11,469 nt of DNA from contig SKTG01000244.1 in the NCBI GenBank assembly GCA_007118045.1, positions 1-11,469 on the forward strand, in the 5' to 3' direction. Position numbers and translations under genes: made by a program. The notes below the pieces were generated by a model. The model made no database searches, had not been told where the DNA came from, and saw only the letters and a list, made by a program, of their open reading frames with translations. Origin of the DNA: Nitriliruptoraceae bacterium. GTDB taxonomy: Bacteria; Actinomycetota; Nitriliruptoria; Nitriliruptorales; Nitriliruptoraceae. Below are positions 6,765-11,469 of the stretch, piece after piece (positions within the stretch are counted from its first letter, which is position 1; the number at the start of each line of letters is the position of its first letter).

Positions 6765-8087
6765 TCACGAACCCAGCAGGCGGTCGAGGTGGGCGGTCAG
6801 CTCCGCGTCGTCGACGGTCACCTGCTCGCCGGACGCCAGGTCCTTGACGGCGACCCTACCGGTGGCGCGTTCCTCGGCGCCGCGGATGACCGCCGCCCGG
6901 ACGCCACGACGATCGGCGTACCTGAGCTGCTTGCCGAGCTTGCGGCTGCCCCCGCCGACGTAGGGCTCCGCACGCAGGCCGTGTTCGCGCAGCCGGCCGG
7001 CGATGGCCAACGCGTCGGGGCCAGCCTCGTCGTCGAGGACCGTGACCAGGACCTCCGGGCCGATGTGGGTCCGCGCCTCGGTCTCCGCCCGTTCGAGCAG
7101 CAGCAGGATCCGCTCGAGGCCGAGGGAGCCGCCGGTGGCGGGCACGTCCTGCCCCTGGAACATCCCGATCAGGCCGTCGTAGCGTCCGCCGGCCGCGATG
7201 GTCGCCTCCAGCCCCTCGTGCACGACCTCGAAGACCGTGCCGGTGTAGTACGAGAGCCCGCGGGCGAGCACCGGTGCGTAGCCCACCTGCCCGCCGGGGA
7301 CCGTCCCGATCAGCTCGAGGACGCGGTCGAGCTCCTCCAGGCCCAGGCGTCCCCGTTCGGTACCGGCCAGCCGCTCGCGCACGACCGCCTCGAGGTCGTC
7401 GGCGGCGAGGTCCTCGGTCAGCGCCCGCACCGCGGCGTGCGGGATCTCCCGCTCGGTCAGCTCGGCGGCGACGCCGTCCGGGCCGATCTTGTCGAGCTTG
7501 TCCAGCGCCGTCAGCGTCGAGGACTCCAGCGACGCCGGCACCCCGTAGGCCTCGATCAGGCCCGCGAGCGCCCGTCGGTGGTTGAGCTGGACGCGGAACC
7601 CGGACAGACCGAGCCGGTCGAGCACGTCGGCCACCGCCACGATCGTCGCCGCGTCCGCCAGCGGCGAGTCCGACCCGATCGTGTCGACGTCGCACTGGAA
7701 GAACTCGCGGTACCGGCCCTTGCCCGGCCGGTCCGCCCGCCAGACCGGTGCGATCTGGTAGCGCTTGAAGGGGGTCGGCAGCTGCGAGCCGTAGCGCGCC
7801 GCCACCCGGGCGAGCGGCACCGTGAGGTCGTAGCGCAACGCGTGGTCGGCCTCCCCGGTGGCCTCGTGCTCACCCCGGCGCAGGATCTTGAAGATGAGCT
7901 GGTCGCCCTCCTCGCCGTACTTGCCCGTCAGCACCTCGAGGCGTTCGAAGGCGGGGGTGTCGAGCGGTTCGAACCCGTGCCGCTGGAAGGTCTCGCGGAT
8001 GGTCGCGAACGCACGCTCACGGCGCGCGACCTCGTCGGGGAGGAAGTCCCGCGTGCCGGAGGGCGGGTTCGGGTCGATCGTGCTCAT
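6765..8087 (-). CDS. hisS: Histidyl-tRNA synthetase (HisRS)
   Basis: A 440-residue class IIa synthetase that attaches histidine to tRNA-His, of ordinary length for the bacterial family. It starts at ATG 8085-8087 with GAGG four bases upstream. The N-terminus PPSGTRDFLPDE is the usual HisRS opening. Motif 1 lies around residues 25-48. Motif 2 runs through FKRYQIAPVWRADRPGKGRY and REFFQCDVDTIG (107-138). The histidine-specific block RGLSYYTGTVFE (276-287) carries Arg276, equivalent to the catalytic Arg259 of E. coli HisRS. Motif 3 is GGSLGLERIL (319-328). The C-terminal anticodon-binding domain spans about 345-440, with VGGGSRKLGKQLRYADRRG intact. The gene follows the DUF302 gene by 123 bases, in which no T-box consensus was seen, and precedes aspS by 133 bases, the common actinobacterial hisS-aspS pairing. 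Confidence 0.97.
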   Translation of the reverse strand: MSTIDPNPPSGTRDFLPDEVARRERAFATIRETFQRHGFEPLDTPAFERLEVLTGKYGEEGDQLIFKILRRGEHEATGEADHALRYDLTVPLARVAARYGSQLPTPFKRYQIAPVWRADRPGKGRYREFFQCDVDTIGSDSPLADAATIVAVADVLDRLGLSGFRVQLNHRRALAGLIEAYGVPASLESSTLTALDKLDKIGPDGVAAELTEREIPHAAVRALTEDLAADDLEAVVRERLAGTERGRLGLEELDRVLELIGTVPGGQVGYAPVLARGLSYYTGTVFEVVHEGLEATIAAGGRYDGLIGMFQGQDVPATGGSLGLERILLLLERAETEARTHIGPEVLVTVLDDEAGPDALAIAGRLREHGLRAEPYVGGGSRKLGKQLRYADRRGVRAAVIRGAEERATGRVAVKDLASGEQVTVDDAELTAHLDRLLGS

Positions 8088-8174
8088 GTGGCCTCGTGGT
8101 CGTCGGCCGAGGGTCCGCCGGCCCGCGGCTCGACGGTCGGTCGCGAGCGGGTGTCGGGCCGCGCTGGACCGGCG

Positions 8175-8180
8175 AGGCTA
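8175..8180 (-). promoter_or_regulatory. Candidate -10 element for hisS
   Basis: On the minus strand the hexamer is TAGCCT, fitting the TANNNT actinobacterial -10 pattern. It lies 87 bases before the hisS start codon and just beyond the end of the DUF302 gene. The hexamer 17 bases further upstream does not resemble TTGACA. It would let hisS be transcribed independently of the upstream gene. Confidence 0.25.
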
Positions 8181-8210
8181 GCCCCTGCACCACCCGGCTC
8201 CGGCCCGCGG

Positions 8211-8984
8211 TCACCCGCCGGCGGCGGTCCGCGCCAGCTCGGCGAGCACGTCGGCCACCTCGTCGACCTGCTCGTCGGCGCCGGTCAGTCCGTGGCGGGT
8301 CTGCACGTACCGCGGGTCGTCGTAGGCGACACGTACCCGACCGTCCTCGCGGTAGACCAGGAGCCGGTGCGGCAGGTCGATCGCGGCGCTGCGCTGATCG
8401 GCGATCAAGGGCGCATCGACCTGCGGGGAGCCGAACACCAGCAGGGTGCTGGGGTCGAGTTCCATGTCGACCTCGTCGGCCGCGGCGGCGTGGTCGACCT
8501 CGGCGATCGACGCCACGGACGCGTCCTCCAGGGCTCCGCGCGTGCGTGCCAGCGTGGTGTCGAAGTCGTCGTCGCTGTCGAGGATCTCGACCCCCTCCGG
8601 GACGTCGCCCGGCTCTCCCTCGGCTGGCAGCTGCGAGGCTCCCGCGACGCCGAGCAGCCCTCGCTGGGTCTCGTCGAGCACGACCACCTCCTCGAACCCC
8701 GGGGTGAGCCCGCGCCGATCGGCGAGGTGGAACGGGTCGTTGACGGCGACCTGGACGACCTCGCCGGCCTCCCAGGCCAGCAGCCTGCTGGGGAGGTCGA
8801 GCCCGAGCAACGGGGCCTCCCGCAGCAACGGGGTCGCCGTCGCCGGATCCGCGATCGCGAGCAGGCGGGTGGGCGGCAACGTCGTGCCCGCCGCCCGCGC
8901 CGTCTCCGCGTGGTCCACGTCGTAGACCACCTCGGTGGCGCCGTCGTCCACGGCCTCCTCCACCGCGGCGACCGCCTCGTCCAC
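8211..8984 (-). CDS. Tandem DUF302 domain protein
   Basis: A 257-residue protein made of two DUF302 (PF03625-type) domains in tandem. The first covers about residues 1-94 (VVYDVDHAETARAAG, LPPTRLLAIADP, LDLPSRLLAWE, VNDPFHLADRRGL). The second covers about 138-232 and is closer to the family pattern (IAEVDHAAAADEVDMEL, STLLVFGSP, IDLPHRLLVY, YDDPRYVQTRHGL). An acidic, Gly/Pro-rich linker (about 110-137) joins them. The family's function is unknown; structures show a small alpha/beta fold. The GTG at 8982-8984 is chosen because GGAGGT lies four bases before it and the first domain begins there. An in-frame ATG at 9009-9011 would add nine residues but has only a weak ribosome site. No signal peptide appears from either start. 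It sits between the hydrolase and hisS, with its own possible promoter (9111-9116) and a hairpin upstream, so it may be a separate transcription unit. Confidence 0.85.
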   Translation of the reverse strand: MDEAVAAVEEAVDDGATEVVYDVDHAETARAAGTTLPPTRLLAIADPATATPLLREAPLLGLDLPSRLLAWEAGEVVQVAVNDPFHLADRRGLTPGFEEVVVLDETQRGLLGVAGASQLPAEGEPGDVPEGVEILDSDDDFDTTLARTRGALEDASVASIAEVDHAAAADEVDMELDPSTLLVFGSPQVDAPLIADQRSAAIDLPHRLLVYREDGRVRVAYDDPRYVQTRHGLTGADEQVDEVADVLAELARTAAGG

Positions 8985-8988
8985 GGTC

Positions 8989-8994
8989 ACCTCC
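8989..8994 (-). promoter_or_regulatory. Ribosome-binding site that decides the DUF302 gene start
   Basis: GGAGGT on the minus strand, four bases ahead of the GTG at 8982-8984. It is the best Shine-Dalgarno match near this gene. It lies inside the alternative ATG-initiated reading, which is why the shorter protein is preferred. Confidence 0.5.
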
Positions 8995-9110
8995 GCGCTG
9001 CCGGCGACCATGCCGATCCCGATCGCGTCGGCGTCGGCCTGGGCGTCCCCGGAAGCCGCGATCCGCTCGGCCAGCCCGCGCGGGACGAGGCTCCGACCCG
9101 TTCCCCGCCG

Positions 9111-9116
9111 AGCGTA
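9111..9116 (-). promoter_or_regulatory. Candidate -10 element for the DUF302 gene
   Basis: The minus-strand hexamer TACGCT fits TANNNT. It lies about 100 bases ahead of the ATG at 9011 and after a short hairpin (9139-9158). No good -35 box is visible 17 or 18 bases upstream. The position between a possible terminator and the gene is what makes it plausible. Confidence 0.3.
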
Positions 9117-9138
9117 GGAACGTGGGCCGCCTCGACAC

Positions 9139-9158
9139 CGGCGGGCCCCGTCCCGCCG
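9139..9158 (-). terminator. Short hairpin after the metallo-hydrolase gene, possible terminator
   Basis: Arms CGGCGGG (9139-9145) and CCCGCCG (9152-9158) are perfectly complementary with a six-base loop. The hairpin starts 33 bases beyond the hydrolase stop codon at 9192, in the 180-base spacer before the DUF302 gene. No T-tract follows on the minus strand. It would end the relA-hydrolase transcript. Confidence 0.4.
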
Positions 9159-9191
9159 ACCACCCTGGCCCTTCGACCGTGCCCGATCGGA

Positions 9192-9926
9192 TCAGGGGCG
9201 GGCCGCCATGGCCTCCCGCAGGAACGGGTTCGAGGCACGCTCGCGCCCGACCGTGGTGTCCGGACCGTGGCCGCTCAGCACCAGCGTCTCGTCCTCGCGT
9301 GGGAGCACGGTCGCCGCCAGGGACCGCATCATGTCGGGGGTGGAGCCACGAGGGAAGTCGGTCCGGCCGATCGAGCCCGCGAAGAGCAGATCCCCGGAGA
9401 AGAGCACGTCCTCGCTGGCACGATCCGCGTCCCCCAGGGCGAAGGTGACCGGCACGTCGGCCAACTCGCGCCCGAGGAAGGTGACGTGACCGGGCGTGTG
9501 TCCGGGGTTGTGCTCGACGTCGAACCGGATACCCGCGAACGAGAGCCGGGCGCCGCCGCGCACCGGCTGGAGCAGCTCGGTCGGCGGATCCCAGACCAGA
9601 CCGAACTCCTGCTCCAGCAGCTCCGGTGGGGCCCCGAACGCCGCCGCCGGGTCGTCCCACAGCCACCGGTCGTCGGGATGCAGCAGGACGGGGACCTGCA
9701 GCTGCGTCGCCAGTTCCGGCACCGCCCAGCAGTGATCGAGGTGCCCGTGCGTGAGCAGGATCGCCTCGCAACCGACACCGGCCCGTTCGAGCAGCTCCGG
9801 CACGCGTGCCGCCCCATGCTCGCCGGGGTCGATCACGATGCCCGAGCCGCGGTCGCGGTCGCCGACGACCCAGCAGTTGGTCTGCCAGCGACCCAGCGGG
9901 GCTCCCAGCACGAACCGGTCCGTCAC
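9192..9926 (-). CDS. Metallo-beta-lactamase fold hydrolase, glyoxalase II-like
   Basis: A 244-residue binuclear metal hydrolase of the glyoxalase II-like branch. GTG 9924-9926 is chosen because GGAG sits six bases upstream and the protein then opens with the family strand FVLGAPLGRWQTNCWVVGD. An open frame continues to 10076 but would overlap the relA coding end and lacks support. The full metal-ligand set is present: THGHLDH (59-65; His60, His62, Asp64, His65), His147 in PGHTPGH, Asp179 in FSGDLLF, and His220 in SGHGPDT. The DPGEHG motif (about 33-38) is also present. Likely substrates are thioesters such as hydroxyacyl-thiols, but the physiological substrate is unknown. The protein is cytosolic, with no signal sequence. 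It follows relA by 55 bases on the same strand, and a hydrolase of this kind between relA and hisS is a conserved actinobacterial arrangement. Confidence 0.92.
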   Translation of the reverse strand: MTDRFVLGAPLGRWQTNCWVVGDRDRGSGIVIDPGEHGAARVPELLERAGVGCEAILLTHGHLDHCWAVPELATQLQVPVLLHPDDRWLWDDPAAAFGAPPELLEQEFGLVWDPPTELLQPVRGGARLSFAGIRFDVEHNPGHTPGHVTFLGRELADVPVTFALGDADRASEDVLFSGDLLFAGSIGRTDFPRGSTPDMMRSLAATVLPREDETLVLSGHGPDTTVGRERASNPFLREAMAARP

Positions 9927-9981
9927 GACGCGCTCCACGACTCGGCGGTGGTCGGCGAGGGTAGTGCCACGGCCGTTGGCG

Positions 9982-11469
9982 TCAGCCAGCCGACTGCGGG
10001 ACGACGCGGTAGGCGTCGTAGACACCGGACACGCCCCGGATCGTGCGCAGCGCCTCCTCGAGGTGTGAGGGATCACCGAGCTCGAAGGTGAAGCGGAGGC
10101 GGGCCACGCGGTCCTTGGCGGTGCCGACCTGCGCCGAGGTGATGTTGATGTGCAGGTCGCCGAGCTTCGCGGTGATATCGCGCAGCAGGTGCTTGCGGTC
10201 CAGCGCCTCGATCTCGATCTGGACCAGGAACGACGCCGTGGTCTCCCCCGACCAGTCGACCGGGACGAAGCGCTCGGGGTCGCGCTGCAGGTCCGCCACG
10301 TTCGAGCAGTCGGTGCGGTGGACCGACACGCCGCGGCCGCGGGTCACGAACCCGACGATCCCGTCACCCGGCACCGGCGTACAGCAACGCGCCAGCTTGA
10401 CGAGCATGCCGCCGTCGCCCTCGACCTCCACGTCGTCGGTCCCGGTCGCGGGACCGATCGTGATCGGAGCCGCCCCGATGTCCGGTTCCTTGGGGAGGGT
10501 GTCGGCCTCCTGCTCGACCTCGACGAGCTCGTTGAGCACGTGCTGGGCGACGGTCGTCGCGGTGACGTGGCCCTCCCCGACGGCGCGGAACAGCGCCTCG
10601 GAGTTCTTGTAGTTGAGCAGGTGCGCGGCATCGGTCAGGTCGCCCGAGGCCATCGCGCGGTTGTAGCTGATGCCCTTGCGCTTGAGCGCGCGTGTGATCG
10701 CGTCGCGACCGCGGACCATGGCGTCCTCGCGCCGCTCGCGGTTGAAGTACGCGCGGATCTTGGCCTTCGCGCGCTGCGACGCGGCGAGCTTGAGCCAGTC
10801 GCGGGACGGCCCGGCGTCCTCCGCCTTCGAGGTGAGGACCTCGACGCTGTCACCGTTGGACAGCTCGTGGTCGAGCGAGACCAGCCGCCCGTTGACGCGG
10901 GCGCCGATGCAGCGGTGACCGACGTCGGTGTGCACCGCGTAGGCGAAGTCGATCGGCGTGGCGCCGGCCGGCAGGCCCATCACGTCGCCCTTGGGCGTGA
11001 AGACGAAGACCTCGTCCTGGTACAGGTCGATCTTGAGCGATTCGAGGTAGTCCCCGGGTTCCTGGACCTCCTGCTGCCACTCGAGCAGCTGTTCGATCCA
11101 GGGCATCTCGTCGGTGCCGGCGTCGTCCTGGTCGCCGCGTCCGGTCTCCTTGTACTTCCAGTGCGCCGCGACCCCGAACTCCGCGGTCTGGTGCATCGCG
11201 CGCGTACGGATCTGGACCTCCAGGGGCCGACCCTGGGGCCCGATGACCGAGGTGTGCAGCGACTGGTAGAGGTTGACCTTCGGCATCGCGATGTAGTCCT
11301 TGAACCGGCCCGGGACCGGTCGGAACGTCGCGTGCAGCTGCCCGAGGACCGCGTAGCAGTCGCGGACCGAGGAGACGATCACCCGGACGCCGACGAGATC
11401 GTGGATCTCGTCGAACTCCTTGCCCCGCAGCACCATCTTCTCGTAGATCGAGTAGTAGTGCTTCGGCCG
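9982..11469 (-). CDS. relA: Bifunctional (p)ppGpp synthetase/hydrolase Rel (partial, 5' end cut by window)
   Basis: The last 495 residues of a long RelA/SpoT-family protein; the reading frame stays open to the right edge, where it begins RPKHYYSIYEKM. The N-terminal HD hydrolase domain lies outside the window. In fragment numbering, the synthetase domain (1 to about 110) has Asp24 in IHDLVGVRV, RFKD (55-58), Tyr68 in NLYQSLHT and Glu84 in PLEVQIRT. RFKD rather than EXDD marks the bifunctional Rel class. The TGS domain (about 151-214) holds VFVFTPKGDVMGLPAGATPI. A helical region follows, then a zinc-finger-type domain with Cys362-Cys363, His384 and Cys388, spaced as in E. coli RelA, which helps ribosome docking. 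A C-terminal ACT domain covers about 411-490. The protein makes (p)ppGpp on stalled ribosomes with uncharged tRNA. The metallo-hydrolase follows 55 bases after its stop, suggesting co-transcription. Confidence 0.97.
   Translation of the reverse strand, partial: RPKHYYSIYEKMVLRGKEFDEIHDLVGVRVIVSSVRDCYAVLGQLHATFRPVPGRFKDYIAMPKVNLYQSLHTSVIGPQGRPLEVQIRTRAMHQTAEFGVAAHWKYKETGRGDQDDAGTDEMPWIEQLLEWQQEVQEPGDYLESLKIDLYQDEVFVFTPKGDVMGLPAGATPIDFAYAVHTDVGHRCIGARVNGRLVSLDHELSNGDSVEVLTSKAEDAGPSRDWLKLAASQRAKAKIRAYFNRERREDAMVRGRDAITRALKRKGISYNRAMASGDLTDAAHLLNYKNSEALFRAVGEGHVTATTVAQHVLNELVEVEQEADTLPKEPDIGAAPITIGPATGTDDVEVEGDGGMLVKLARCCTPVPGDGIVGFVTRGRGVSVHRTDCSNVADLQRDPERFVPVDWSGETTASFLVQIEIEALDRKHLLRDITAKLGDLHINITSAQVGTAKDRVARLRFTFELGDPSHLEEALRTIRGVSGVYDAYRVVPQSAG

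Noticed and set aside
4736..6847. A 703-codon plus-strand open frame opposite aspS
   Set aside because: It is antisense to the complete AspRS gene, begins inside the terminator hairpin, and shows the same biased composition. No domain was recognised.
8088..8210. Possible T-box leader ahead of hisS
   Set aside because: The region lacks the T-box consensus (TGGNACCGCG) and a specifier-loop arrangement, and at 123 bases is short for one.
8114..8210. An 11-base direct repeat, CCGGCCCGCGG, present twice in the hisS leader
   Set aside because: It is made entirely of G and C and is expected by chance in sequence of this composition; no further copies or flanking structure support a function.
8017..9771. 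A 584-codon minus-strand open frame running through the DUF302 and hydrolase genes in another frame
   Set aside because: The competing frames encode two tandem DUF302 domains and a complete metal-ligand set. This one is Arg/Gly/Ala-rich with no domain.
9927..10076. Upstream extension of the metallo-hydrolase to 10076
   Set aside because: It would overlap the end of relA, its extra 50 residues are not family-like, and GTG 9926 has a good ribosome site just ahead of the conserved N-terminal strand.
6789..10091. A 1100-codon open frame on the plus strand opposite hisS, the DUF302 gene and the hydrolase
   Set aside because: It is exactly antisense to three genes with full catalytic motifs and has low-complexity Arg/Gly/Asp/Val composition with no recognisable domain. 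Long antisense open frames are a normal by-product of very high GC codon use.
1..11469. Search for tRNA or rRNA genes, CRISPR arrays, insertion sequences, attachment sites or phage genes
   Set aside because: None was seen: no regularly spaced repeats, no transposase or integrase motifs, and no recognisable tRNA cloverleaf on either strand. This was by eye, so small RNA genes could be missed.

Overview
The window is very GC-rich, with G/C-heavy third codon positions, frequent GTG starts and clear Shine-Dalgarno motifs. Its core order on the minus strand is relA, metallo-beta-lactamase hydrolase, hisS, aspS, rarA, DUF948 protein, DUF6167-like protein. This is the conserved actinobacterial block that usually continues into alaS. 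The sequence suggests a chromosomal segment of an actinobacterium, perhaps a deep-branching high-GC lineage such as Nitriliruptoria; the lineage is inference only. No mobile element, CRISPR array, rRNA or tRNA gene was seen.

Layout from left to right. Positions 1-2029 (minus): a cut-off DUF6167-like membrane-anchored protein, a DUF948 membrane protein, and the replication-fork AAA+ ATPase rarA. Positions 2030-2271: a divergent intergenic region with a nested inverted repeat in the rarA leader. Positions 2272-4698 (plus): three genes pointing the other way, namely a SRPBCC protein, a six-helix YihY/UPF0761 membrane protein, and a coiled-coil/YtxH-type/BON-domain envelope protein. Positions 4720-4760: a perfect 20-bp inverted repeat that probably terminates both converging units. 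Positions 4781-9011 (minus): aspS, hisS and a tandem DUF302 protein. Positions 9192-11469 (minus): a glyoxalase-II-like hydrolase and the 3' two thirds of relA/rel, which runs off the right edge.

The minus-strand genes are housekeeping: charging of tRNA-His and tRNA-Asp, the (p)ppGpp alarmone response that senses uncharged tRNA, and fork maintenance. The AspRS carries the His and Gly residues of non-discriminating enzymes, so Asn-tRNA is probably made through Asp-tRNA(Asn) and GatCAB. The plus-strand trio looks like an accessory membrane/envelope cassette placed between aspS and rarA.

I found no convincing undescribed multi-gene system. The points most worth a second look are the plus-strand cassette, the tandem DUF302 gene between the hydrolase and hisS, the rarA leader structure and the AspRS specificity residues.
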